A stretch of 64,000 nt of DNA from Silene conica (lineage: Eukaryota > Streptophyta > Magnoliopsida > Caryophyllales > Caryophyllaceae): positions 25,893,079 to 25,957,078 of the forward strand of contig CM055313.2 in the NCBI GenBank assembly GCA_029255685.2, read 5' to 3'. Position 1 is the first letter of the stretch. Every line of letters begins with the position of its first letter. The notes beneath the pieces were generated by a model. The model worked only from the letters and a program-made list of their open reading frames with translations, searched no databases and was not told where the DNA came from. This document shows, piece by piece, positions 21,782-33,050 of this stretch. Made by a program: the position numbers and the translations under genes.

Positions 21782-23692
21782 ATGCCTAGGTCACAAGAAG
21801 GGGATACCAACGTTGAACTTGAGGAAAGTGCGGCATATTCGTGGCTCTTCTCGAACCCCTTCTACCACCGTAACCGTCAAGAGGAAGAAGCAAGTCCACC
21901 TAGTAGCTACACATCCATTGAGAACTCACCCTCACCCATAGAGATTGACCCAATTGAAGTTGAATACCCAAGAATGACGGATGACACTAGAACTATTCGG
22001 GAGCTTCGTGCCCGAAATTATGAGGAACAACCCTCATGCATCACCTATCCACCAATGGGAGCCAACGAAAACTTTGAGTTGAAGGGTTATTTCATCCACA
22101 ACCTTCCTAAGTTCTATGGCTTAGCGGGAAATGATCCAAACCGACATCTAGCGGAATTTCACATGATGTGCCAAGGCACCATTCCCACCGGAGTATCCGA
22201 GGATCAATTTAAGTTGCGGGCTTTTCCTTTTTCTCTTCACGATGGTGAGAAGGATTGGCTTTATTATCTACCTCCGGGCATCATAAACACATGGACGGAT
22301 ATGAAGGCGGCCTTCTTAGAGAAATACTACCCGGACTCTCGCCACAACCATGCCAAGAAGGCGATAACATCTATTGAGCAAGGGAGTGGGGAGACCATGT
22401 ATGAGAACCGGGAGAGATTTAAGAAGCTTGTAGCTCAATGCCCATACCATGGTTTGAGTGGAGATGATTTGCTTGTTCATTTTTATGATGGTCTAAACGA
22501 GCAAGACCAACGGATGGTCAATTCCACCACCGGTGGAGGATTGGAAAATTATTCGGTGGTGGAGGCTAATGAGCTCATTGAGAGGCTCGCCGCTAGTACA
22601 AGAATGCATGGAAGGTCCCGTCAAGCTACAAAGAATACTTCCGCCATGGGAGCCTCTTCTTCATCAAATTTAAAACTTGAGAAAAGTGTGGAAGAACTCA
22701 AGCTTCTTGTAGCCAACATGTTGGTAGGCTCACAAGGGGATGGTGGAAACCAAGGTGGCCAAGTTGAATGTTCATTTTGCCAAGGTCCTCACCCGGTAGA
22801 GGTTTGTCCTATCATGCAAGTGGAGGATGTTGGGGTTGAAAATGTTAGTGCTATGGGACAAGGACACTACAACTCAAGGAATCCTTCCGGTGGTGGATAC
22901 TACAAATATGACCCAAGTGGAGCCACTTACAACATAGGCTCACGAGATCATCCAAACTTTAGTTGGGGAGGAGATAAATCAAAGAGTTTTGTGAATGGAC
23001 AATTCAACCACTTGAGGGACCAAGGACAAAATCAACAAGGCCAAAATCAACAAGGAACAAACTTTCAAAGAAACACAAATTTTCAAAGACCACCCAATGG
23101 TGGAAATCAAGGCAATACTTCACAAAAGCCTAATGAAGAAGACATGTCAATGAAAGAGATGCTCAAGGCTCTTTTGAAGGGACAAGCGGATTCCGACAAG
23201 AGGTCGGCAAATGAGAAAACCATGAATGATGCAAGGTATACAAACCTTGAGAACCAAATGGGGCAAATTTCCGAAGAGATGGCAAAGAACAAACAAAGGA
23301 GTTCATCTTCCATTCCTTCCACCACTCTCCCTCCTCCTCGGCAAAATGCTAGTGCCATGACCTTGAGGAAGGGAAGAACTCTAGACACCCCTCCCAAGAA
23401 GACAAGAGCTAAGTCCAAGGATTGGGTAATTGAAGAAATTGAAGTGGAGGAGGAGGAACTAGAGGTCACTCCAAGAGTTGAAACATCCTCAAAAGGAAAA
23501 GAGAAGGAGGTGGACAACAACACCCCACCAACCAAGGAAGTAAGCAAAGAGCCCCGGAAGAAGGCCAATGACACTTTGGAGATTCTCTCAAAGGAACTTG
23601 AACCGGAGGTACCATTCCCAAGTGCCCTCACAAATCCTAAAAGGATTGATAAAGACTCCGATCTTTATGAGACTTTTAGGAAATGTTCCTAG
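21782..23692 (+). CDS. Athila Gag (636 aa), frame ends early
   Basis: Gag is the structural protein that packages element RNA in the cytoplasm. The core (about residues 80-290) has the Athila signature around [16 protein letters not shown], then the DWLYYLPPG and [10 protein letters not shown] stretches. A zinc-knuckle-like [13 protein letters not shown] sits near residue 330. A Gln/Asn-rich section and a charged tail follow. The start is the ATG at 21782, the first after the PBS in this frame. Athila gag and pol are usually one frame. Here the gag frame ends at 23692 within the segment just before protease, and pol continues in the +1 frame. Confidence 0.88.
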   Translation: MPRSQEGDTNVELEESAAYSWLFSNPFYHRNRQEEEASPPSSYTSIENSPSPIEIDPIEVEYPRMTDDTRTIRELRARNYEEQPSCITYPPMGANENFELKGYFIHNLPKFYGLAGNDPNRHLAEFHMMCQGTIPTGVSEDQFKLRAFPFSLHDGEKDWLYYLPPGIINTWTDMKAAFLEKYYPDSRHNHAKKAITSIEQGSGETMYENRERFKKLVAQCPYHGLSGDDLLVHFYDGLNEQDQRMVNSTTGGGLENYSVVEANELIERLAASTRMHGRSRQATKNTSAMGASSSSNLKLEKSVEELKLLVANMLVGSQGDGGNQGGQVECSFCQGPHPVEVCPIMQVEDVGVENVSAMGQGHYNSRNPSGGGYYKYDPSGATYNIGSRDHPNFSWGGDKSKSFVNGQFNHLRDQGQNQQGQNQQGTNFQRNTNFQRPPNGGNQGNTSQKPNEEDMSMKEMLKALLKGQADSDKRSANEKTMNDARYTNLENQMGQISEEMAKNKQRSSSSIPSTTLPPPRQNASAMTLRKGRTLDTPPKKTRAKSKDWVIEEIEVEEEELEVTPRVETSSKGKEKEVDNNTPPTKEVSKEPRKKANDTLEILSKELEPEVPFPSALTNPKRIDKDSDLYETFRKCS

Positions 23693-26600
23693 GTATGCAA
23701 AGTTCCTAAAAGAACTTTGTACCCCTAAACGGAAGCCAAGAAAAGGAATTGAGAGAGTCACGGTTAGTGGGCATGTCTCGGCAATTTTTAAAAGAAACCT
23801 TCCCGAAAAATGTGATGATTCGGGCATGCTAACTATACCGTGCTCCATTAAAGGTGAATCTTTTGCTAGAGCCATGTTAGACTCAGGGTCCTCCATAAAT
23901 GTCATGCCTTACTCCGTGTATGAGACTTTAGAGTTACCCCCTTTGTCTAAGTCAAATGTCGTCATTCAATTGGCGGATCGGTCAATAATTCAACCCAAAG
24001 GTTTTATTGAGGATGTCATAGTTGAAGTTGACAAATTCATGTTCCCGGCCGATTTCTATGTTTTAGACATGGAGCCGGATTCCAAGGCTACACCCCTTTT
24101 GTTAGGAAGACCTTTCATGAGAACTTCTAAGACCAAACTTGATATGTATGATGGCAACTTAACAATGGAATTTGAGGGAAACATCATAAAATACAATGTG
24201 TATGAGTCCATGAAAAGAACCGATGATTTGAGCTTTTTCTACTTCTTGGATGTCATTGAGCCATTAGCAAATCAAGTTTATAAACTTTGCCATAGAAGCC
24301 CTCTTAAAGTGGCCCTCACTAACGATGTGGAGAAGGAAGGGTTGCGTTTCTTGTTGTCTAATGATGTGCAGGAAACTATCAAAGCATTGGAGAAGGAGGA
24401 ACCCTTGGAAGAAACCAAAGAAGGAGAGGAAATGAAAGAAATTGGAGGTGAGAATGCGAGCCAAGGCGCAGGCTGCGCACAGGAGGTGCGCAGCTGCGCA
24501 GGAATTTCAAGGAAGCAATACAAATTAAAAGAAAAGAAGGAGCAAACTGCGACCAGAGGCGCAGCCTGCGCAGAAGTCGGGCGCAGCTGCGCAATGCAGG
24601 CGCAGCCTGCGCATACCCCAGGCGTAGCCTGCGCAGCTCCCAGCCCTGTTTTGCCTTGTTTTTCGACTATTCCTTACACATTCCAAAACAAGTTCCTTCC
24701 CTTGGAGGCTTCCCTTGAAAGACCACTACCCTCCACTATAAAACCACCCACCCCAAATCTTAAACCACTTCCCGATCATTTGAAGTACGTTTTTCTTGGT
24801 AAAGAAAATACCCTACCTCTTATAATTTCAAACACCCTTGAGGGAGACCAAGAGAAGAGATTGGTAGAGGTTTTGCAAAAGTACAAAGGTGCTTTTGGGT
24901 GGAGTATTGCGGATCTTAAAGGGATAAGCCCAAGCATTTGCATGCACAAGATTCGTTTGGAAGGAGATGCAAAGCCGGTTCGACAACCGCAAAGGAGATT
25001 GAATCCTCCAATGATGGAGGTTGTGAAAGAAGAGATCATCAAACTACTCCAAATGGGAATCATCTATCCTATTAGCGACTCCCAATGGGTAAGCCCTACT
25101 CAATGTGTACCTAAAAAGGGTGGGGTGACGGTAATCGAAGGCAAAGAAGGAGCCTTAATCCCCACCCGGATTCAAACCGGGTGGAGAGTTTGCATCGATT
25201 ATCGCCGCCTCAATGCCGTGACCTTCAAAGATCATTACCCCTTGCCCTTTCTAGATCAAATGCTAGAAAGGTTGGGGGGAAGAGAGTTTTATTGTTTCTT
25301 GGATGGTTACTCCGGATATTTTCAAATCTCACTTAAGCCGGAGGACCAATCAAAAACAACATTCACGTGCCCTTTCGGAACATATGCATACCGGAGGATG
25401 CCCTTCGGGCTATGCAATGCTCCGGGTACTTTTCAACGATGCATGATGAGTCTATTCTCGGACCTTGTGGAAAGAGTCTTAGAGGTCTTCATGGACGATT
25501 TCACCGTCCATGGAGACAACTTTGACGCATGTCTGGACCACCTAACTATGGTCCTAACACGATGCACGGAGTCACACCTTGTGTTGAACTCCGAAAAATG
25601 TCACTTTATGGTTAAAAGCGGCATCGTGTTAGGACACATAGTGTCGAAAAGAGGGATTGAGGTGGATGTGGCAAAGGTGGAAGTAATAAAAACCTTGCCA
25701 TATCCCACTAATACTCGAGACGTGAGGTCGTTCCTGGGACATGCGGGCTTTTACCGGAGGTTTATAAAAGATTTTTCAAAAATCGCTTACCCCTTGTGCA
25801 AGCTCTTGCACAAGGATGTGGAGTTTGTGTTCAATGATGTTTGTAGGTTGGCCTTTGACACCTTGAAGGAGAGGTTGGTGACGGCACCTATTATTCAATC
25901 TCCACGATGGGACCTTCCCTTTGAGATTATGACGGACGCTAGCGACTACGCTCTTGGCGCGATTCTAGGCCAAAGAGACGGAAAGGTGGAACATGTGATC
26001 CAATATGCCTCATCGCTTTTGAATGATGCTCAAAGGAACTACACCACCACGGAGAAGGAGTTCCTGGCGGTGGTGTATGCTATCAAAAAATTCCGATCAT
26101 ATCTTTTGGGGGCAAAGGTCGTCATTTTCACCGATCATAAGGTCATTAGACAACTTGTTGACAAGAAGGACACCAAGGCGAGGTTGATGAGATGGGTGCT
26201 TTTATTGAGTGAGTTTGATATCGAGATCAAAGACAAGGAAGGAAGTTCAAATGTGGTGGCCGACCACTTGAGTAGGCTCCACATAAATGAAGATGTGGCA
26301 AGGAAGATGGGAGTGGTCGATGGAAGTCTTCCACACGAGTCACTTTATGGGTTGAGAGTGATTGAGCCTTGGTATGCAAACCTTGTGAATTATATTGTGA
26401 CCAAGAGGTTCCCTACCACCCAATCTTCGAGTCAACGGGACAAGATTAAGAAGAATGCTCGTTACTATATTTGGGATGACCCGTATTTATGGAAAATTTG
26501 TCAAGACCAAATGATTAGGAGGTGTGTGCCGGACGTGGAAGTACCGTCAATCCTTAAACATTGCCATGAATATGCGTGTGGCGGACATTTTGGGCCTCAG

Positions 26601-27665
26601 AGAACCGCTAGGAAGGTGTTGGAGTGCGGATTCTATTGGCCAAGCTTGTTCCGGGACACTAATGCATTTGTGAAAAGTTGTGATCGTTGTCAACGTTGTG
26701 GCAACATATCAAGAAGGCAAGAAATGCCTCAACAACCAATGCTTTTTCTTGAGATAATTGATGTATGGGGGATCGACTTCATGGGGCCGTTCACCAATTC
26801 AAGCGGCAACCTCTACATTCTACTTGCCGTAGATTATGTTTCCAAATGGGTTGAGGCAATCCCCACACGGAATGATGATGGGAAAACCGTGAGTTCCTTC
26901 GTGCAAAATAATATCTTCTCTCGGTTTGGCTTTCCTAGGTGCATCATAAGTGATAGGGGAACCCACTTTTACAACAAATTAGTGGGCTCCCTCTTGAAGA
27001 AGTATGGAGTGATCCATAAGATTTCCACGGCCTATCACCCGCAAACCAATGGCCAAGCGGAAGTGTCAAACCGAGAAATTAAGAGCATTTTGGAGAAGAC
27101 GGTCAACCCCGACAGGAAAGATTGGAGCAAGAGACTCAATGATGCTTGGTGGGCCTATAGAACGGCTTACAAGACTCCCATCGGCATGTCCCCCTATAGG
27201 CTCATCTATGGAAAAAGTTGTCATCTCCCGGTGGAGATTGAGCACAAAGCTTATTGGGCAATTAAAGCATTCAACCAAAGTTATGATGAGTCAGGGCTCC
27301 ACCGGAAACTTCAAATTCAAGAATTGGAGGAACTACGAAGTGATGCTTTTGATAATGCCGCAATCTACAAAGAGAAGACAAAGAGGTTGCATGATCAAAT
27401 GATCACTCGTCGGGTTTTCAAGGAAGGAGAGGAGGTGCTAGTTTTCCAAAGCCGTTTCAAGAATTTCCCCGGAAAGCTAAGGTCTAAGTGGTTTGGGCCT
27501 TTCATAATTCGAAAGGTACTACCTCATGGAGCCATTGAGGTGGAAGACCTAAAGACCGGGAAAGTGATTAAAGTGAATGGGCAAAGGTTGAAACATTATC
27601 TTCAAAACATGGAATTGCATGGAGAAGGGGAGATCCAACTCGCGGACCCCGTTTATCAAGAATGA
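23568..27665 (+). CDS. Athila Pol: protease, reverse transcriptase, RNase H, integrase
   Basis: The frame overlaps the end of gag by 125 bases in the +1 frame. Family similarity begins at [12 protein letters not shown] (about residue 40). Protease has [12 protein letters not shown], with Asp105. A Cys/Ala-rich insert (about 298-365) encoded by GC-rich repeats separates it from RT. RT has [13 protein letters not shown] and FMDD at 641-644, then RNase H begins [13 protein letters not shown] (about 786). Integrase keeps an H-H-C-C zinc motif ending SCDRCQRC and a D-D-35-E core at D1070, D1129 and E1165. There is no chromodomain. No stop interrupts the 1365 codons. Without its own start signal Pol needs frameshifting, or this copy is defective. 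Confidence 0.9.
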   Translation: MTLWRFSQRNLNRRYHSQVPSQILKGLIKTPIFMRLLGNVPRYAKFLKELCTPKRKPRKGIERVTVSGHVSAIFKRNLPEKCDDSGMLTIPCSIKGESFARAMLDSGSSINVMPYSVYETLELPPLSKSNVVIQLADRSIIQPKGFIEDVIVEVDKFMFPADFYVLDMEPDSKATPLLLGRPFMRTSKTKLDMYDGNLTMEFEGNIIKYNVYESMKRTDDLSFFYFLDVIEPLANQVYKLCHRSPLKVALTNDVEKEGLRFLLSNDVQETIKALEKEEPLEETKEGEEMKEIGGENASQGAGCAQEVRSCAGISRKQYKLKEKKEQTATRGAACAEVGRSCAMQAQPAHTPGVACAAPSPVLPCFSTIPYTFQNKFLPLEASLERPLPSTIKPPTPNLKPLPDHLKYVFLGKENTLPLIISNTLEGDQEKRLVEVLQKYKGAFGWSIADLKGISPSICMHKIRLEGDAKPVRQPQRRLNPPMMEVVKEEIIKLLQMGIIYPISDSQWVSPTQCVPKKGGVTVIEGKEGALIPTRIQTGWRVCIDYRRLNAVTFKDHYPLPFLDQMLERLGGREFYCFLDGYSGYFQISLKPEDQSKTTFTCPFGTYAYRRMPFGLCNAPGTFQRCMMSLFSDLVERVLEVFMDDFTVHGDNFDACLDHLTMVLTRCTESHLVLNSEKCHFMVKSGIVLGHIVSKRGIEVDVAKVEVIKTLPYPTNTRDVRSFLGHAGFYRRFIKDFSKIAYPLCKLLHKDVEFVFNDVCRLAFDTLKERLVTAPIIQSPRWDLPFEIMTDASDYALGAILGQRDGKVEHVIQYASSLLNDAQRNYTTTEKEFLAVVYAIKKFRSYLLGAKVVIFTDHKVIRQLVDKKDTKARLMRWVLLLSEFDIEIKDKEGSSNVVADHLSRLHINEDVARKMGVVDGSLPHESLYGLRVIEPWYANLVNYIVTKRFPTTQSSSQRDKIKKNARYYIWDDPYLWKICQDQMIRRCVPDVEVPSILKHCHEYACGGHFGPQRTARKVLECGFYWPSLFRDTNAFVKSCDRCQRCGNISRRQEMPQQPMLFLEIIDVWGIDFMGPFTNSSGNLYILLAVDYVSKWVEAIPTRNDDGKTVSSFVQNNIFSRFGFPRCIISDRGTHFYNKLVGSLLKKYGVIHKISTAYHPQTNGQAEVSNREIKSILEKTVNPDRKDWSKRLNDAWWAYRTAYKTPIGMSPYRLIYGKSCHLPVEIEHKAYWAIKAFNQSYDESGLHRKLQIQELEELRSDAFDNAAIYKEKTKRLHDQMITRRVFKEGEEVLVFQSRFKNFPGKLRSKWFGPFIIRKVLPHGAIEVEDLKTGKVIKVNGQRLKHYLQNMELHGEGEIQLADPVYQE
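24455..24645 (+). repeat. GC-rich palindrome cluster inside pol
   Basis: At least six copies of GCGCAG(C)CTGCGCA-type palindromes lie here, in frame, coding a Cys/Ala-rich linker between protease and RT. The same motif clusters in both LTRs and after pol. Confidence 0.85.
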
Positions 27666-28779
27666 GAAAGCAAAGAGGCGGTCGAGCCATCGACATTAAA
27701 TAACGGAAAAGTTTGTAAATATTCTATCCTTATTTACTTGCTTTCTTAGACTAGTTTTAATTTCATGTCTTAGTTCTTTGTTTTTTTTTTTTAGTCTCAA
27801 TAATCTCTTTACTTTGAAATTCCAGTACTCTTGAGGTTTGTTGAATGGTGTAGTGATTCGTTTAAGACTTTGGAGGAAGCGTGCTCGAGAATAGGTGTAG
27901 GCCGAGTCGGAAAAGGGAAACGAGTTAGGTGAAAGGTTGGCTAAGTAAGAAGAAGAGTGAAAAGAATTGAGAAGAAAGAATGGTGAGGCAAAGCGCAGGT
28001 TACGCGGTCACGGCGCAGCTTGCGCAGGAATTTCAAAAGAAAAAAAATAAGGATTGAAGATGTCGAGCTGAGGCGCAGCCTGCGCAACCCTTCAGCGCAG
28101 CTGCGCAATTCCAGCGCAGGACTTCACAAAATTTGCGCAGCCTGCGCATGCCCAGATTTCCGCCTTATCTTTCTTTTTATCCTCTTTCTTATCAACCTCA
28201 TACCTTATTCTTATTCCCATCGACACACATCAACCCCAAACCCCTTCTCAAAAACCCCTCTCAAACACTCCATCCTTTTCAATAATCTTTCCCACCATCA
28301 ACAAACTCAAAATCATTTCACTCAAATCCTTCATAAGACCCTTTCCCACCATCAAACAACCACTTTATAACATCCAAATTTCTGCAAAACCCCTATTTTA
28401 ACCAAAAACCCTAGATTTTTCCGGGTTGTTTTCAAGATTTGCAAAAGTTTTGAAGGGTGCATAGGAGGTTTCACTTGTTCTCATTCCATTTCAACAAGCA
28501 TTGAGGAATTCGGGACGGTATAAACTTTCTCACTTTTCTCTTGTGATTTAATCTAGTGAACTCTTTGTTAGTTGATTTAGATTATTTCTTGTTGATTGTG
28601 GTTGAGGATTGTTGTGGAAAATTTCTGTTAGGGAAGGAACAAATTAACAAACACCATCTTAGAACTTGTTTTATCACTAGTGCCTTCAAGGTGTTTGTTG
28701 AATTGTCCCTTAGAAAAATTCTTTCAAAATTTGGTTTGTTTCAAGTTGGTTGATTTGTATTACAAGGACTATATTCAAG
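27666..28779 (+). other. Athila spacer between pol and ORF1-like gene
   Basis: Mostly non-coding. A second GC-rich palindrome cluster sits at about 27992-28152, and it shares GCGCAGGAATTTCAA with the cluster in pol, so one was probably copied from the other. A C-rich, possibly leader-like stretch follows to 28500. A 116-codon frame at 28020-28370 is low-complexity and not credible. Confidence 0.6.
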
Positions 28780-30459
28780 ATGGTTTTCGGTATTGGCAAA
28801 TCTAAGGGAAAGGGAAAGAAAGGAGAGTCATCCAATGCTCCACCACCACCACCCCCACCCGAGCCTTTTAAAGGAAATGAGGGATTGAATGCCACATACA
28901 AAAATCACTTCAAAAATCTTGACAACAAACCACTTCACATCTCAAAATTCCTTCACCCGAGTACTTTGACCGATATGGGGATTTTTTATCAAACCTTGGC
29001 ATTTCTTACCAAGGTGGGGCTTGAGAGATACATGAACCTCCAATGTAACACCTACCCCGCTTACACCTTGGAGTTCCTAGCCACCCTAAGTATCGAGGAA
29101 GTAAGGGGAAATGAGACCGTGAGTTTTAGATTAAACAAAGTTTGGCATTCAATTACCTTTGAGATGGTGGGGGAGATCCTAAGAATCACCCAACCTCCTT
29201 CCCCCATCAACCCACCACCCGGAAAGCTAAATGAGATGTGGTGTGGGATCACGGGAAAAACCCACCAAACTAACAATGATAAAATTTCCGCTATCACCAA
29301 CCCACCCCTTCGGATTCTTGCTAGGATGATAGCATCATTCTTTTTCTCAATGGGGGAGCCAACCAAGGTCAATGATAGCGTGAGAGAGTGCTTGTGGGCT
29401 ATGCTTCCCGAGGGAGGAGGAGTGCCGGATTGGGCGAGGTTGTTCGTGAAAAATGGGATCAAGCATAAGGGAAAAAAGGGGAGCATCAATTGTGGGGGAC
29501 TTATCACCCTTTTCGTCCGCCATTTTGTGGACCAAATTCCCGAGGACCAACCTCAATTGTTTGGGACAAATCTTTACAATGAAGCGGGTCTTGTGGAAAC
29601 CCACATGATCCAAGCATTAGACACGGTCCCGTGGAGTTGTGTGTGGTTGGGAGAGGGAGGTGTTTCTTACATGAGGCTCCCTAGTAATGATCCCCTTCCT
29701 AGTGGCTTTTTGGCGCGGGATTTCTTTTGCCCCGGTGAGGGAGATGTTATCGGAGCCCCGCAACAAAGGATTAGGAAGAGAAGAGCCGTGGAGTCAAGCT
29801 CCAACCCTCAAGTTGTGGAAGAGAGGGAGCGTGAGTCTTTTGAGCAAGGTTTTCATGATACTCCTATGCCCGATGTTAGTGGGAGTACTCACAACCCACT
29901 TGCTCCTTGGGAGCAACGCCTTTTCGCCTACTTTGACTCCACAAAGAGTACTTTGGAGTCCATTGGTGGGAGGGTAGAGAGCGCCCATAATTGGCAAGGG
30001 GAGGTTAATACATGGCGGTCCACGGTAGATGAGAGAGCCCGGTTGCATGAGGAGGCCGAGAGGGCCCAATTAAAGTTGATGGAAGACATGCAAAGGCGCC
30101 AAGAGGAGGACCGGTTATGGAGAGAGCAACAAAATAAATACCGGGAGGAGGAGTTGAAAAGGTGGAATGAACAAGAAGCTTGGAGGAATTCCATGAGCCA
30201 TCATTTTGAGGTGCAAAACCACCACTATCAAGAATACCTCCATGATTCTTATGAGGACTCCCGCCTCCAAGAAGACTCCCTTGGCATTATTCGGGGCCTT
30301 TTTGGAATGCAACTTAACCCAAGTGCCCCTCCTCTTGTAGACCAAACGTTTGTTGATGACACTTACAACCGGGCTCAACAAGAGAGAAGAAGAAGAGAAG
30401 AAAGAAGGAAGAACCGAGGCACCTATGAAAAAGGGGGTTCCTCGGGTTCCCATGAGTGA
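28780..30459 (+). CDS. Athila ORF1-like protein (559 aa)
   Basis: This is the third gene of the element, in the place where some Athila relatives carry an env-like frame. It starts at the ATG for MVFGIGKSKGKGKKG, a basic N-terminus, followed by a run of prolines. Residues about 30-320 form a globular region with ITQPPSPINPPPGKL and CLWAMLPEGG, which resembles the ATHILA ORF-1 family (PF03078). The last 200 residues are highly charged and probably coiled coil, ending with an Arg/Glu-rich tail. No signal peptide or membrane segment is seen, so an envelope role is not supported. The frame is intact and its function is unknown. Confidence 0.75.
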   Translation: MVFGIGKSKGKGKKGESSNAPPPPPPPEPFKGNEGLNATYKNHFKNLDNKPLHISKFLHPSTLTDMGIFYQTLAFLTKVGLERYMNLQCNTYPAYTLEFLATLSIEEVRGNETVSFRLNKVWHSITFEMVGEILRITQPPSPINPPPGKLNEMWCGITGKTHQTNNDKISAITNPPLRILARMIASFFFSMGEPTKVNDSVRECLWAMLPEGGGVPDWARLFVKNGIKHKGKKGSINCGGLITLFVRHFVDQIPEDQPQLFGTNLYNEAGLVETHMIQALDTVPWSCVWLGEGGVSYMRLPSNDPLPSGFLARDFFCPGEGDVIGAPQQRIRKRRAVESSSNPQVVEERERESFEQGFHDTPMPDVSGSTHNPLAPWEQRLFAYFDSTKSTLESIGGRVESAHNWQGEVNTWRSTVDERARLHEEAERAQLKLMEDMQRRQEEDRLWREQQNKYREEELKRWNEQEAWRNSMSHHFEVQNHHYQEYLHDSYEDSRLQEDSLGIIRGLFGMQLNPSAPPLVDQTFVDDTYNRAQQERRRREERRKNRGTYEKGGSSGSHE

Positions 30460-30598
30460 GCAAGGCTAGTGACTACTTCCTTCACATTGAGGACAATGTG
30501 AAATGTAAGTGTGGGGGAGGTAGATAGCCTTGTTGTTATCAAATTGATGTATTTTTGTAATTTCAAAGCAAATTTCCTTGTATTTTTCATTCTTGTTT

Positions 30599-30600
<2 letters not shown>

Positions 30601-30633
<33 letters not shown>

Positions 30634-30680
30634 AAAAAAAAAAGAAAAGAAAAGAGAAAAAGAAAGAAAGAAAATAAAAA
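30601..30680 (+). repeat. Purine-only tract
   Basis: About 80 bases of almost pure A with scattered G (and a few T) follow the ORF1-like gene. It precedes the hairpin units and may be an unstructured spacer or a slippage product. Confidence 0.8.
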
Positions 30681-30686
30681 AATCCC

Positions 30687-30854
30687 GGCTAGGTGAAAAC
30701 CCACAAGGGTGGGCGCCTAGGCAAAATTGGGAAGGTGGCCGAGGACGGAATGAAAACCCGAAAGGGCGTTCCGGGCAAAAAGAAAAATTGAGTTGCGAGC
30801 CACCACGAGAGGAAAGGAAAAGCTAAGGTGAAAACCCGAGAGGGCACCTTAGGC
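30687..30854 (+). ncRNA. Three covarying hairpin units in the Athila 3' UTR
   Basis: Units lie at 30687-30722, 30746-30773 and 30823-30852. Each is an outer 7-8 bp stem, a four-A bulge, CCC, a four-base loop, GGG and the return arm. Outer arms differ (CTAGGTG/CGCCTAG, CGGAATG/CGTTCCG, CTAAGGTG/CACCTTAG) yet pair in every unit. Loops are ACAA, GAAA and GAGA, two of them GNRA. Each unit is followed by GGCAAAA. This pattern of compensating change indicates a selected RNA structure. The class is my inference; no known RNA family is claimed. Confidence 0.7.
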
Positions 30855-30910
30855 AAAATGAGAGAAAAAAAAAGAAAAAAAAAAGAAAAAAAAAATGGAG
30901 AGACAAGAAG

Positions 30911-31353
30911 GGAGCGATAAGGAGGATTTGGAAGGAGGTTAGATATAGGTTTAATTTCTTTTTGTGTCACAAAATTTGGTTTTAAATCGGTGGTTTTCAC
31001 TTGTGATACTTGGCTTGTCAATTTTTAGGTGTCTGGGGGCAACCAAGTATCACGGTTTGCATCTTATGGAGCGATAAGGGGGCGTTATAAGTGGAAATTA
31101 TGTTGATTTTGATGGATGTTGAGGCCACCTCGCTATCACCTCGGGATGAGGTGAGGGTGGTCATCTTTTGATAGGGAGTTATAAAAAGGGTGGAAGTTTT
31201 GATTTCGGAGTTGGGGTCTTTCTTGAGTCTTGTGTAGAGGGAGGTATAAGGAGGGCGTGTGAGGGAAGAGTGTTGTTAAACATTTGAGTCTAGTTTTTTG
31301 TTCTTTTTCTTTTTAATCGGTGTTTTATGTCGAGGGAGATATAAGAAGGGTGT
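30911..31353 (+). repeat. Five dispersed copies of a TATAA-containing 21-bp motif
   Basis: Copies start at 30911, 31068, 31173, 31238 and 31333 and fit the pattern RGGGAG-N-TATAA-RR-AGGGYG. The last two are close to identical and share a following GGGAAGAG. They lie between the hairpins and the polypurine tract. Confidence 0.65.
31120..31165 (+). other. Hairpin in the Athila 3' UTR
   Basis: TCACCTC and GAGGTGA form a perfect 7-bp stem around a GGGAT loop. CCACC and GGTGG can extend it across an internal loop. Confidence 0.6.
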
Positions 31354-31442
31354 AGTAAGGGAAGAGAGGTCAATGCACCACACTTTCGTGTTGATTTTCG
31401 GAAAAGCTTATCTCGGGTTTTGCTCGGGACTAGCAAAAGTTA

Positions 31443-31456
31443 AGTGTGGGGGTATT
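31443..31456 (+). promoter_or_regulatory. Athila polypurine tract
   Basis: AGTGTGGGGGTATT directly precedes the 3' LTR and matches the tract usual in Athila elements. A related AAGTGTGGGGGAGG at about 30510 may be a second, internal tract. Confidence 0.8.
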
Positions 31457-32989
31457 TGATAGTAGAGACTTGTGTCGGTCCTAGATTGTGATTTTATCAC
31501 AATCTAGTCTTTTACTACGGGTCGTTAGTGTCGTTTTGTCAAGTATTTGATATTTGGTCATGTTGTGGTTTTGTATCATTTTTACACTTGTTTCATGTTA
31601 ATTCTTATGATCGGAATTCAAGGATCAAGGGAAATCGTTCCACGGTCAAAGAATGATGCGCTTGTATCAACATCGTCCATCTATCTTGCTTGGGCAGTGA
31701 CTTGTGAGGTGAACTTGGGAAGACTTGAAGTTTTATTGGCATAAATTGAAGAGGAGAAGAAGCAAAAATTAAGAAGAGAGCAGCAGCGAGCTCCTGCGCA
31801 GCCTGCGCAAGAGTCGTGCGCAGCTGCGCCCTCTAGCGCAAGCAAGGGGGGTCCTGCGCAGCCTGCGCCCCCTGCGCATCTCTGTTTTACACGGATTTTC
31901 TAATCCGTGTTTGGGCTTTTAAAATGAAATTATCCTAGGGTTTTGTGCAGGGGTATAAATACTCAACTTCAGAATGTTTTAAGACATCATCTTATCTTTA
32001 GAACAAGAACATTTACTCTCAAATTAATTGTAATCTTTCCCTATTTTCAAGCTTGTAATTATGCAAATGAGAAGCTAATCTTCTCATTCTTGGTGTAATC
32101 CTAACCAAAGTATCCAACTTTGATATTGTAAGACACTTTCATCCCTCTAGTTTATCTAATGTACTCTCTTTGTTTTAATGTTTTATTTTGAGTAATTAGT
32201 TGTTGGGTTTGATCATCCTTGCTTCTAGTTGTTCAATCTTTGCATGTTCTAAGGAAATGGCTTAGTTTTTACTTAGGATTTGTAGTAGCAAGCTCAAATT
32301 GTGTGGAATTGGTTTAAAGGAAATACCTTTTGAGTAGAGTTTACATGACTAATTCTACTAGCATGGTTTAATGTGTGTAGATTAGTTTCCTTGTTCATCC
32401 TTTGGTTTTATCTTTAATCGCTTGATTTTAGTCCTCTTGTTACGGTTTAGTGGCTTAGGCTAGAATCGAAGGAACCCTATGTACGGTTTAGTCATGGGAT
32501 TCACTATCTTAGGATGTTCTTAGTGGGTAGATAAATAGGAGGGGTGATAGAGTCGACTTTGTCTTTGTTGAGGTATTTTGAGAAGGTTACACCAAGATTT
32601 TCTCTCCTATTGAATTTGTGCACATTTATTGTTTGTGGTCTTGCCTAGCCCAAATCAATTCTCATTTATTGCTCTTTTATTGTCATTGTGAATGCTTTTC
32701 CAATCATTGAATCCTTCATTTATGTTATTCCCTTGTTGTTCATTTATGTCAATATCCATGGTTTGTTGATAAGTCATTTATCTTTAGTCTCTAATCATCA
32801 TCAAGTCTTCATTAAATCTTTGTTTAGTTTTGTTTAAAGCAAGTCTTTAGTTATTTCCTTTCTCTTGGGTTCGACCCTTAACTTGCACTTTACTACTTTT
32901 ATTTCGAGTCTAGTCGAGTCTAGTTTAGGTTTTATAATTTGTTTGGCGAGTTAATTAGTGTAATAACGACCACTAGTTTTTCCGTATCA
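31457..32989 (+). repeat. Athila 3' LTR
   Basis: The 1533-bp uninterrupted LTR runs TGATAG...TATCA and pairs with the split 5' LTR. It is followed by the target duplication GTACC. Confidence 0.95.
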
Positions 32990-33050
32990 GTACCCCCCAA
33001 GGGAAGGATACATAATGTTAACACGAGGATGAGCCCCCAAAAATGATGGT

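Larger units (their letters stand above)
5432..32989 (+). mobile_element. Athila-type Ty3/gypsy retrotransposon, interrupted by a Tat element
   Basis: The termini are TGATAG...TATCA and the element is flanked by the 5-bp duplication GTACC (5427-5431 and 32990-32994). The order is LTR, tRNA-Asp PBS, gag, pol, Athila ORF1-like gene, polypurine tract, LTR. Without the Tat element (6081-20694) and its duplicated CTAAT it is about 12.9 kb, a normal Athila size. The two LTRs, about 1.53 kb each, differ by roughly seven substitutions and three small indels when read by eye, so insertion was recent. Gag and pol lie in different frames, so the copy may not be autonomous. Confidence 0.93.

Noticed and set aside
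28020..28370. 116-codon frame after Athila pol
   Set aside because: Low-complexity Pro/Thr/His composition from C-rich leader sequence, with no family similarity.
28780..30459. Envelope-like gene
   Set aside because: There is no signal peptide, membrane segment or glycosylation-rich ectodomain. The ATHILA ORF-1 resemblance fits better.
30423..31021. Minus-strand frames rich in Phe
   Set aside because: They are antisense translations of the purine tract and hairpin repeats.
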